45,039 nt of DNA, taken from contig DATKDU010000425.1 of assembly GCA_035512595.1 (NCBI GenBank), forward strand, positions 1 to 45,039. Reading direction: 5' to 3'. The number at the start of each line of letters is the position of its first letter. Within the stretch, counting starts at the first letter, position 1. The notes below the pieces were generated by a model, which saw only the letters and a list, made by a program, of their open reading frames with translations, made no database searches and was not told where the DNA came from. The position numbers and the translations under genes are program-made. Source of the DNA: DATKDU01 sp035512595. Lineage in GTDB: Bacteria > Planctomycetota > Planctomycetia > Pirellulales > Pirellulaceae. Positions 21,401 to 27,102 of the stretch are shown one piece after another.

Positions 21401-23385
21401 ACCGAGTCGTCGCCGCCGCCGCCGGCAATCGTCAACGCGCCGCCGATCGTGGCCCCCAGGTTGAAGGTGTCGGCGCCTGCGCCGCCGCTGAACAGAGTGC
21501 CGGCGGCCGGAGCATAACCGCTGTCCACGGCCAGCGTGGAGACCGTCTCGCCGTCGTCCCCGGTGTTCAGCGTCAGCGAATTGGACGGATTGGGGAACAC
21601 CGTCGTTTCAAACGTGCCGTTGCCGCTGCGAAGCTGAGTTAGTCCATTGGCGGCAACTCCGTCATCCTCCAGGATCGCCTGATTGTTGCCGTCGGTCGTG
21701 GGAAGATTAATGATCACGTCGGCCACCGTGCCGCCGATGGCAATCGGCTCCAGCCCCGTGTAGACGATCGTGCTGCCGTCCAAGACGATGCTGCCGTTGT
21801 TTCCGTCGGCGCCGGCGGGAGCGTAGTTCAACGTCACCAGGCCGAAAGCGCCGGCCACCACCGCCAGAGTATCGCCAGGCGCACTGGTTTCACCCAAACC
21901 ATGAAACGTCAGTCCGCCGCTGGGAATCGGGTTTCCGCCGCCGGTGAAATCGACGGTCAGGTCGTCGTTGCCATTGGAGCCGTTGATCGTGAGCGTCGTC
22001 GGCTGACCGGCGAAGACCAGCACGTTGTTGACATACACTTCGATGTTGTTGGTGGACTCGTTGAAGTCCAGGCGAATGGATCCGCCCGCGATTCCGATGC
22101 TGGTGAGATCGGGCTGAAAGCCGGCAATGCCTGGCTGGGTGTCAACGCCGCTGGTGAGGAAGGGGACGAAATCGACTGTGCCGGGCGGGGCGACGATCTC
22201 CTGGCCGGTGCCAGCCGGGTTATCGGGGGACGTGGGGCCCGAGGGGCTGCCCCACCAGTTGAACTCGGCATTGAGCGTGCCCACATAGGCGCCGACTTCG
22301 ACTTCCAAGCCCGCCAGCGCGTTGTTCTGAATGCTGTTGTTGCTGATGCTGATGTTCTGGTTGGGCACGCCGATCAGATCCAAGATCCGAATGCCCCGGG
22401 CATCGCCGTTCTCGATGAAGTTCTCGACGATGACCAGATTGCTCGCGCCGCCCAGAATCGCGATCTGCGAGCCGTTCGACCCCGTCATGACGTTCTGGGC
22501 GATCGACGAGTTGGTCGTGTTGAGCAGCGCCAAGGCGTTGCCGTTGTTGTCGAACGTATTCTCCACCACGGTGATATTCGACGTCGGCAGCGCGGGATCG
22601 GTAGAGCTGAAATTGATGCCCGCAGAGTTGTTGTTCTGGAACAAATTGTTGCTGATCAACACGTTGGTCACGGCGCCCCCGGCGGTGAACTGGTCGAGAT
22701 AGATGCCGTTTCCGCTGCCGGCGCCGGGCTGGTTGTTTTCGCGGAAGACGTTGCGCTCGATGACCGTCTGGTTGCCCGCGTCGGCGTTGGCCAGGAACAG
22801 GCCGATGACATTGAATTCCACGATGTTGTTGCGGAACTCCGTCCCCGCCGTGCCCGGCTGCAAAAATACGCCCGCGCCGAACTGGTTCACGTTGGTCTGG
22901 TCGCGAACCGTGAAGCCGTCGATCTGCACGTCGTTGGCGGCGACGATGAACGACGTCGTGCCTGCATTGCCGGTGACGATCGATTCAGAAACGACACCGC
23001 GGGTTCTCGCATCGATCCCAAACTGGTTCCCCAGAAGCGTCAACGTCTTGTTGACAGTTACCAGCTCGCTATAGGTGCCGTCGGCGACGTTGATGACGTC
23101 GCCGGGTGCGGCAGCCGACACCGCGGCGGAGATCGTGGTGAACAGGTCGATGCCTTGGGTCAGATTGCCGACGTTGACTTGACTTCCACCGCTGGCCGTG
23201 AATTGATCGGCGCCAGGCCCGCCCAGCACCGGGGTGGAATCGACGTACAACGTCGCCAAGAGGTCGCGACGTTCCAATCCTTCGAAGGCCAGTCTCCGCG
23301 GTCGGTGAATCGGGCCGGCAAGCCCGTGCAAAAACGAACGGCGATTCTCAGCGACGGCACGACGAATAACGGGGCGGCTCTTCAC
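12415..23385 (-). CDS. Giant secreted beta-helix / RTX / dockerin protein
   Basis: 3,656 residues. A basic N-terminus carries GLERRDLLA (about 36-44), the LEPR-like motif of planctomycete exported giants. Then: parallel beta-helix repeats rich in Asn (about 75-400, ending NWWGSPSGP); a CHRD domain (about 698-826, GFHLHIAAVG...LNIHTNVLPGGEIRG); many units combining GGDDTFNV with GGDPxxGDxLxVxG; RTX calcium-binding nonapeptides (for example GGRGNDTIDGGAGDDVLYG near 2200 and GGAGNDTLIG near 2400); a pre-peptidase-like domain (YENNDERINATHLGAGE, DQDWYRVVAEK); Ig-like repeats; FG-GAP-like repeats (VVGDFDGDGFEDLGAW); and a C-terminal dockerin with two loops (DVNNDGKITAFDALLIINHMN and DVNGNGTITASDALAVVNYLN). 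GTG 23385 is preferred because GGAG lies eight bases upstream; GTG 23400 is the longer alternative. Likely a surface or matrix adhesin stabilised by calcium. Confidence 0.93.
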   Translation of the reverse strand: MKSRPVIRRAVAENRRSFLHGLAGPIHRPRRLAFEGLERRDLLATLYVDSTPVLGGPGADQFTASGGSQVNVGNLTQGIDLFTTISAAVSAAAPGDVINVADGTYSELVTVNKTLTLLGNQFGIDARTRGVVSESIVTGNAGTTSFIVAANDVQIDGFTVRDQTNVNQFGAGVFLQPGTAGTEFRNNIVEFNVIGLFLANADAGNQTVIERNVFRENNQPGAGSGNGIYLDQFTAGGAVTNVLISNNLFQNNNSAGINFSSTDPALPTSNITVVENTFDNNGNALALLNTTNSSIAQNVMTGSNGSQIAILGGASNLVIVENFIENGDARGIRILDLIGVPNQNISISNNSIQNNALAGLEVEVGAYVGTLNAEFNWWGSPSGPTSPDNPAGTGQEIVAPPGTVDFVPFLTSGVDTQPGIAGFQPDLTSIGIAGGSIRLDFNESTNNIEVYVNNVLVFAGQPTTLTINGSNGNDDLTVDFTGGGNPIPSGGLTFHGLGETSAPGDTLAVVAGAFGLVTLNYAPAGADGNNGSIVLDGSTIVYTGLEPIAIGGTVADVIINLPTTDGNNQAILEDDGVAANGLTQLRSGNGTFETTVFPNPSNSLTLNTGDDGETVSTLAVDSGYAPAAGTLFSGGAGADTFNLGATIGGALTIAGGGGDDSVVFGDGVTLGGGTIDGGAGQNTLDYTAYSAPVAVNLGVASATLSTTMDGTQETPANTSAASASANLTYNGITKTFDITVTVTGLFNTITGFHLHIAAVGVAGPIIVPFNIADFVPGAPGVYTFAATNVPLPALNEAAFLGGLTYLNIHTNVLPGGEIRGQVLTIAQGTTNPPQGTATGTGGITSIDHVIGGSAGDSLVGNFNANTMTGGAGNDTIFGSLGDDTLQGGAGNDFLLVNGGLGLETEIIDGGTGSDTVLVNGTLLANSFVIGAGIGGRLAVTVDSTTLDIGGVESLSASGFGGDDTFNVNSLAGVADLTTISLNGLDGNDTFNVTPSATVSITVRGHLPSFPTLPGDTLNYIGAGTVTPSGIGGGSITAPGVQPVTFSNIEELTGGPFDVVTPGAIDVFNNKIDASIVTVATASGQVSFDANSLNTLSPGNGVVNLIGDNNDTIDQTDNFVVIGTGPNAFDLLINGSPAISFVGVLFLNVIGHDLVDTLELTAYADNADPGGHPPRGWGIQVTFDEGLPDGADGDQADLLIYNTVAANPVSEKIVVQPSGPEDGELLVTNAVDGSVIVVVSYVNNLDIVVNDNDGFASDSDTLTLRGTNPDTVATSGNETIVADFTAAGDVANPLVTVSDTVGGAILYRLRSFTGFGSINISSLAGADTISLTNRIGLTVNVDGGDPVSGDVLSVAVPANARFTQGADATTGLIDQAGVGDINIANVELVNISAAAGPSTLTIRGTDDDDTIAVGLIGGITAAWINDGAVVGYNTTGGAFTNVLVQGRFGSDSFSVTPHAGVDITIQGGDPTASDTVVVNGTPGSDTINYSPTAADGGTVQVNALGLVTLQTVEHLTINGQGGGDSLTYTTPAIGAEVTLTPGATADAGVITASQFDASSLLELSYENLDETGSLTFANVNGGRSDGLDIIGTDNDDQFNVSAAGVVQIVKPAFLLPVTVPINTPGVTFLRLMGRDGDDSFNIPGNHPISVGIEIQGGNPSASDVVNFAGTGGAITVDYGAGTVQEAGFGPVFLTGVELLNIDAAGGDLTALGTTGNETLDVSITGESSGTATSSAVGAPVTTFASVGVFSVDLLGGDNTLRLHYGSDPETIIIDGAAGTVTATNDETATALETVNFANVDSLRVFGNEGNDAFTVTPGAMPIFVDGGDPIGTIPGDSLTINGAHTFFAGPENDEGGFLTSGETVSFDHIERVIVASNGDCPFLILGTNADDDITVIARDATYDAAADGVQDFTVSVNAGIEVLFLNEPDLYIDAGSGDDDIVIRAPAPNGASWGVHVRVAGGPPSIGETNEADRLVLETPGQDNLIFTPTGPDTGTLLIDEAGNGAFDAGIDTLITLGSFVFVCPDEDFTHVSSPGGVELVEYDGEDDLDVITIAGTAGNDTTTISPAARTGSFVSSASPLFHFRSFGQVTVNPGAGGFDQVIVNGTEGPDAVLSTADTLTGLGAAVTIGAGIDQLNLNTLGGDDSIILSLAVPGLAKIIDAGAGNDLVDLSGVAVDPADPTIYGGDGDDVIIGSPNADLIFGGRGNDTIDGGAGDDVLYGEEGNDILTGGPGADQMFGGDGSDTFIWNPGDASDLIEGGAGESDVLIFNGSAAAELFTLNAVGTRLELLRNIGNIDMDVAGVEEVVLNMLGGVDAVTINDLTQTDVRMITVDLGPGDGAADTVTVNGRQVPDTVDISSPAAGTVDLIGLAYDVRLTSTAPADLLVFNGLGGDDRVESSDNLNGVIGVTLNGGAGNDTLIGFGTLNGDAGDDLLIGGALGQSINGGPGEDTMIGNGGNDIFDGGPDFDTILVRGTSGNDIISANQTGPNTLVTTLNGVIDTDTLVTVGGVRTVERVRIEAGSGDDTIFVMHVDSLGQSAVVDAVLFDIDGGSAETRDRLSVQDSLTGDLVLYRKGESDSAGSISVGPGNPESLETVFTNVEFIQPIAGPGGQLLVFKHDPYENNDERINATHLGAGETINVDPNIDPGPFTAVPAGFAPLPGDQDWYRVVAEKTGTLDFQVYFTMITTVASGRPGLPNGGNLDIELYDADGTLIVDGLGAFGVNDATDNERIRIPAVQGQIYFLRVFGVDTAINNYSITVVNDAGPTPYGLELDDQPVGDGLNSDTGRSQFDNITRDNTPTLVIRLDDAFFLNDLPGNPVPDSPPDEVIPIPFRAGPAQPLLPGYAIAIFDEGPNPNPAGTAPQVPLGFATQTSPGVYEFTTPVLVDGSHFLSARVQLIDPALPQQTGFTARSALLEIVVDTVPPPVSLGEPGIPDDGVISDSDTGVSPPNPHTIVDNVTFDTTPTFWGRAEANAIIRVYADVNGNGTLEIGTDVFLGQDTAIPLDGTNQEPDGYWEIESVVSLNDPNFFPIPDGLRTIFVTAEDVAGNVNAAGGAAGDTLQIFVDTQGPRVTDVDINNAGNPYDLFDPKPSTDGPTPLVNSLVISFSDLPNRLAPDFLFPALKQDVAESPGHYLLVGDYNGIIPIAQVIVTNIPPVSGQPALATVELVFATPLPDDRFTLSISDSISDPVGNALDGESNADEPHENPTFPSGDGIPGGDFVARFTIDSRPEVGTWGAGSAWIDTNGNTSFDPTNADFTNRDITYMMGFTSDDLFAGNFALGAGDVADGFDKLAAYGRFNGVWRWLIDTDNDGVPNINQVDPAGINGLPFAGNFDGNPANGDEVGVFTGTTWWFDTNHDFQLDFSIAASPGFVGYPVVGDFDGDGFEDLGAWTDDTFRFNLSSTGPTLNANLVGLTGTVERSFRFGFPGPNERPVAADMNQDGFDDIGLYVPNRAGVSPDESAEWYILVSGQVQNNDNNGPAVLGPSIIDRIVTDPIDGKNVVRFTPVPFGNDLYIQYGDEFGLPILGNFDPPVVAGTPIVGGSDRDPRDVNNDGKITAFDALLIINHMNQHGPGTPVVQTAFPRAPFLDVNGNGTITASDALAVVNYLNAKASGAALPSPEGEADEFFSTLGERSRSSEDEVLALLADDLESQQSK

Positions 23386-23450
23386 AGCGAAACTCCTCAC
23401 CAGGATCAGGTTATTGGCCTGGATATGAACGGAATAAATGCGCTACGACG

Positions 23451-23473
23451 ACGCCAAAAAGGCGTAGCACGCC
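23451..23473 (-). promoter_or_regulatory. Possible attenuator in the leader of the giant gene
   Basis: On the minus strand GGCGT-GCT-ACGCC is followed directly by TTTTT, a small intrinsic-terminator shape about 65 bases before the start codon. The same ACGCC can instead pair across the T-run with the next GGCGT (23451-23465), and GCTACG with a CGTAGC further on. The two structures exclude each other, as in attenuators. The stems are short, so this is a suggestion only. Confidence 0.3.
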
Positions 23474-23505
23474 GCAGGGTTGGACCTCTGGGGAAACTGG
23501 GTAAG

Positions 23506-23535
23506 ATGCTACACGGCAAGAAAGGGTCTAGTCAA
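23506..23535 (-). promoter_or_regulatory. Probable sigma70-type promoter of the giant gene
   Basis: Minus-strand TTGACT (23530-23535) is followed after 18 bases by TAGCAT (23506-23511). The start codon lies about 120 bases downstream. Just upstream, GCGCCAAAA and TTTTGGCGC form an inverted repeat (about 23536-23573) that could be an operator. Confidence 0.55.
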
Positions 23536-23670
23536 GCGCCAAAAGCACAAAATCTATCAGGCTTATCTGGTTTTGGCGCGACTTTGGTAGGTCGCACAAA
23601 GAAAATCTTCAAAAACCCTGGGCTGTCTCCCACTCCCGGCAAAAAGGCGCCGTCGAGCAACAAGAAAATG

Positions 23671-23698
23671 AAAAAGGCCGGTCCAGAAGGACCGGCCT
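23671..23698 (-). terminator. Rho-independent terminator of the outer-membrane protein gene
   Basis: On the minus strand the perfect 10-bp stem AGGCCGGTCC / GGACCGGCCT with a TTCT loop is followed by TTTTTCATTTTC. It lies about 50 bases after the stop codon of the porin-like gene and separates it from the giant gene. Confidence 0.85.
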
Positions 23699-23749
23699 GC
23701 GGGAATCTCGTCAATCTCCACTGCGACGCGACGAAACCTTGCCGCCAGT

Positions 23750-24901
23750 TTACCAGCGGAGTTCCACGCGGGCGGTGAGACCGTCGAAGGACATCATGCC
23801 GTTGAAGTTGTCCGACGGGTCGGTGAAGTTGTTGTTCTGCACGGCGTTGATCCACTCGTTCGTGCGGACCACGTTGTACCAGAAGCTGAACAGGTAGCCG
23901 GCGCTCAGCCGCAGGTTGCCGCATTCGTTCTGCCAGCCGGCGCCCAACTCCAGGTCGTAGATCGTCACGACCTTGCCGGCTTTCCACCGCGTGTCCACGA
24001 CGATCGGATCGAAGCTCCCCCCCTGCACGTAGCGGGCCTTGGATTCGCCGCCGAGGAGGCTCAGGTAGGTCTTGCCGTAGAAGAAAAGATTGCGCTTCGG
24101 GGTGTAGCGTTCGGCTTCCAGACCGGCTCGCAGACCGGCCCCATAAAAGTTGACTTCGCTCTCCACAAACTCCGTGCCGTTCCCGGAAAACAGGGCGTCG
24201 AACCGCTGCCGCATCTCGCCGTAGCGAAGGCCGAGCAGGTAGCCGATCTGATAATCACAGTTGTAGGCGATCAGGCTGCGAAAATCGGCGTCGATCAACT
24301 GGAACTGAACGTCGTAGTCGGCAAACGCGTCGAGACTGTCGGAGGCGGCATCGAAGGTGCGGGGATGCGACACCAGCGAGCGGATGACCGCGCTGCCGGG
24401 GGCCGTCAGTTGATCGGTCGTATTGCCGTAGAAATCGGTGTAGCCGATCTGAATGGCGGTGCATTCGTTCAAAAATCGCCCGCCGCCGAAGCGAAAGCCG
24501 GGCTGGCCGTCGATGTCCACCACGCCGACGCGGCCGACCTGAATCGGGGGCGAGACGGCCGGGTCGGTGTCGGTCGCGTCGTCGATGGCGACGCCGAAGG
24601 CCACTTCGCTGTTGCGCGGCCGCAGGTAGAGGAATTCGCCGTAGGCGAACCAGCGGTTTTCGCCGAAGCCCGGCTTGCAACACTCGCCGTACCCACCTTT
24701 GCCGTCGGCCAGCGGGGCCTGAGCAGGAGGCGGCGCCACGTCGTATCCCACGGGCATTCCGTAGGGGCTGCCATAGTTGCCCGGCAACATGGCAGGACCC
24801 GGATAGCCGAACGGGCTCGGTCCGTACTGGGCCTGCACAAAACTCCCTTGTCCAGAGAGCGCGACGATTGCGGCCGCAAATACGAACAGGTAGCGCTTCA
24901 T
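23750..24901 (-). CDS. Outer-membrane beta-barrel protein, Lpg1974/BBP7 type
   Basis: 383 residues with a signal peptide (MKRYLFVFAAAIVALSGQGSFVQA) and a Gly/Pro/Tyr-rich linker (about 25-70). A predicted barrel follows, with WFAYGEFLYLRPRN as the first strand, many alternating strands (AIQIGYTDFYG, YQIGYLLGLRYGEM, NLFFYGKTYLSLLGG, LRLSAGYLFSFWYNVV) and a terminal strand ending in RVELRW, an aromatic end of the kind read by the BAM machinery. The pattern matches the Lpg1974-type pore-forming or BBP7 proteins of planctomycetes (family recall). GGGGGGA eight bases upstream supports the ATG. TTGTCA at about 24953-24958 with AGTAAT 18 bases on may be the promoter, with low certainty. A clear terminator follows. 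Confidence 0.8.
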   Translation of the reverse strand: MKRYLFVFAAAIVALSGQGSFVQAQYGPSPFGYPGPAMLPGNYGSPYGMPVGYDVAPPPAQAPLADGKGGYGECCKPGFGENRWFAYGEFLYLRPRNSEVAFGVAIDDATDTDPAVSPPIQVGRVGVVDIDGQPGFRFGGGRFLNECTAIQIGYTDFYGNTTDQLTAPGSAVIRSLVSHPRTFDAASDSLDAFADYDVQFQLIDADFRSLIAYNCDYQIGYLLGLRYGEMRQRFDALFSGNGTEFVESEVNFYGAGLRAGLEAERYTPKRNLFFYGKTYLSLLGGESKARYVQGGSFDPIVVDTRWKAGKVVTIYDLELGAGWQNECGNLRLSAGYLFSFWYNVVRTNEWINAVQNNNFTDPSDNFNGMMSFDGLTARVELRW

Positions 24902-25077
24902 GGAATATTCCCCCCTGTGATAATGGCCCGATTACTCCCATCGACCCGACCGTTTGACAAATCCAGAGGAACCCCGAAAGGCGAAAAAGTTTTGCCAGCT
25001 TTCCAGGATTGCCAGCGAGACGCAGTTTCGCGGACGCCGCCAGCAAAGGCTGAAGACGGGGAAATGGCGGGGTGCCG

Positions 25078-27099
25078 TCAGAAGCGGTCGAGCGCGTCGA
25101 GCCAACGGCCCAGTTCGATCAGCTCCGCATCGGCCAGGTCGCGCGATTGGTCGCCGAGTGCCGCGCTGGTCACGGGGAAGAGTGCCGCCTGCAAGCGCTG
25201 GCCGGCGGCTTTGATGGCGGCCGCGGCGGGAGATTTCTCCGCGCTGGCAAGGTAAAACGCCAGCCGAACGAGCGGATCGTTCTCGGGCAGGACGGTCCGC
25301 GCCGGCGGAGCGGCATCGACCGCGATCACCGCCCGCACGCGATCGAGATTTTGCAGCGCCACCAGATACGCCATCGCGCCGGCGGACTGATACCCGTAGA
25401 CCGCGATCCGGCTGCGATCGACCTGGTAGTGCGATGCCAGGTCGTCGAGCGTCTTCCGCACGAAGTCGGCATCGGTCGGTTCCCATTTCGTGGCATTCGT
25501 CGCCTGGGGCGCCAGCACGATCAAGTGGTGCTTCTCGGCGGCCGCTTTCCAGCGCGTGGTCAGGGCCTCGCGGGACAGCCCCTCTGGCCCGTGCAGCCAG
25601 ATCACCACGCCGTGCGGAACCTCCGGATGATAGCTGTCGGGCACCAGCGCCAGGCAGTCATTCTTCTCCTCCGGCAGCTTGATCTCGACGATTCCCGTCG
25701 CCGGCTTAGGATCGGGCGCATTGGCCGGCTTCTCCTGCGCCGGCGGCAACTCGGGCGGAATGTCGGTCGGCAGCTTCGCGGGCGTCAGCTCGAGCGTCAG
25801 CTTTTCGCTCCCGCGCTCCAGTCCCAGCACGACCTTCTGCCCCGGTTCCAGGAGCGCCACCTGATCGATAATCTCCAGCCGGCCGGCCACTGGCGCTTGA
25901 TTCACCGTCGCGATCCGGTCGCCGGGCTGAACGCCGGCCTTGGCTGCGGGGCTGTCGGGATAGACGAACCGCACGCGGACCTCGGAGCCCGGCGTCCGCA
26001 GCGGAAGAATTCCCAAAAACGGGTGCTGATACGGCGCCAGCTTCTCGGCCAGCGTCACGTCGGTCTCGATCCGCTCGCTGCCGCGGCGCACGGCGACTTT
26101 CACCTGGTCGCCGGCATAATGCCGCCCAATCGCATGGCGGAGCTGCGCCTGCCGCTCAATCGGACTGCCGTCCAATTCGACGATCACATCGCCGGCCTTG
26201 AGCCCCGCCTTTCCGGCGGGCCCGTCGGCCCGGGCGGCGAGGACTTCCGCCGGCAGCGAATAGATGTCCCCTTTCTTGAGCGCCACGCCGAGCACGCCGG
26301 GATGAAGATCCTGGCCGGCCTGGAGCGTTTCCAGCCGCTGGTTGATGTCTGCCAGCGGAACGGCAAAGCCGATCCCCGAATCGTACCACTCTGCGCCGGC
26401 GATCTCGCTCTCCTGCCCTTGCGGCGACAGGGGGACGAGCACCCCCAGCACGCGGCCGCGAATGTCGATCAGCGGGCCGCCGTAATTGACCGGCGAGATC
26501 TTGGCGTCGGTCTGGATGGCCTTCCCCCAGATGCGGTCCAGCGCGCTGACGATCCGCACCGAGAAGTTGGGCTCCGTTTTGCTGAGCGTGCGGCCGACGG
26601 CAATCGCCCACTGCCCCACCTGCATCTCGCTCCGCGGCACGGCGGCCGGGACGGCGAGTTTCTCGTTCGTGGTCACCTTGAGCAGGACCAGCATCCGGCT
26701 GTGATCGCGGGCGACGATCTGCGCGGGCGCGCGTTTGCCGCTGGGCAGGGTGACCAGGATCGACGTCGGCTTCTGAACGAAGTTGAATGCGCTGGAAACG
26801 ATGAAGCCATCCTCGGCAACGACCAGGCCGGTCGTGGGTCCGGTGCCGATCAGCAGCTTGCCGACGCGCTCCAGGCCGCCGACCGTTTCGATCTGCACCA
26901 CGCTCGGGGCCACGGCGGCGACCGCGTCGCGGAACGCCTGCTCTTCCAGGTCGTCGAGCGTCTCCTGTCCACTTCCCGTTGACAGACCGACTAGGAGAAT
27001 GACCAATGACCAAGTCCCAATGACCAATGGAAAGACAGCCCGACGCCGCCGACATCGATCATTGGTCATTGGGACTTGGTCATTGGTCATTGGAATCAA
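25078..27099 (-). CDS. HtrA-like pseudoprotease with two PDZ domains fused to an esterase-like domain
   Basis: 673 residues, last gene of the operon. The trypsin-like fold is recognisable (VAPSVVQIET, GLVVAEDGFIVSSAFNFV, VARDHSRMLVLLKV, ISPVNYGGPLID), but all three catalytic positions are changed relative to its active paralogue: His to Phe105, Asp to Met136, Ser to Tyr206 (alignment by eye). Two PDZ domains follow (about 262-345 and 355-430), then a Pro-rich linker and an alpha/beta-hydrolase-like domain (about 460-673) with VVIWLHGPEG and the nucleophile-type turn AVYGYQSAGAMA. It starts at TTG 27099, three bases after the previous stop. Its N-terminus, MTNDQVPMTND-RCRRRR-AVFPLVIGTWSLVILLVG, works as a signal peptide but is encoded by an inverted heptamer repeat. 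Probably a secreted scaffold or substrate-binding partner rather than a protease; hydrolase activity is unproven. Confidence 0.85.
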   Translation of the reverse strand: MIPMTNDQVPMTNDRCRRRRAVFPLVIGTWSLVILLVGLSTGSGQETLDDLEEQAFRDAVAAVAPSVVQIETVGGLERVGKLLIGTGPTTGLVVAEDGFIVSSAFNFVQKPTSILVTLPSGKRAPAQIVARDHSRMLVLLKVTTNEKLAVPAAVPRSEMQVGQWAIAVGRTLSKTEPNFSVRIVSALDRIWGKAIQTDAKISPVNYGGPLIDIRGRVLGVLVPLSPQGQESEIAGAEWYDSGIGFAVPLADINQRLETLQAGQDLHPGVLGVALKKGDIYSLPAEVLAARADGPAGKAGLKAGDVIVELDGSPIERQAQLRHAIGRHYAGDQVKVAVRRGSERIETDVTLAEKLAPYQHPFLGILPLRTPGSEVRVRFVYPDSPAAKAGVQPGDRIATVNQAPVAGRLEIIDQVALLEPGQKVVLGLERGSEKLTLELTPAKLPTDIPPELPPAQEKPANAPDPKPATGIVEIKLPEEKNDCLALVPDSYHPEVPHGVVIWLHGPEGLSREALTTRWKAAAEKHHLIVLAPQATNATKWEPTDADFVRKTLDDLASHYQVDRSRIAVYGYQSAGAMAYLVALQNLDRVRAVIAVDAAPPARTVLPENDPLVRLAFYLASAEKSPAAAAIKAAGQRLQAALFPVTSAALGDQSRDLADAELIELGRWLDALDRF
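26998..27091. repeat. Heptamer-based inverted repeat, 32-bp perfect arms (copy A)
   Basis: Arms 26998-27029 and 27060-27091 are perfect inverted copies with 7-base periodicity (units ATGACCA, ATGACCA, AGTCCCA, ATGACCA). The 30-base loop encodes RCRRRR on the minus strand. The same 32-bp arm recurs at 37306-37381. It lies wholly inside the signal-peptide coding region of the 25078-27099 gene. Confidence 0.9.
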
Positions 27100-27102
27100 T
27101 CC

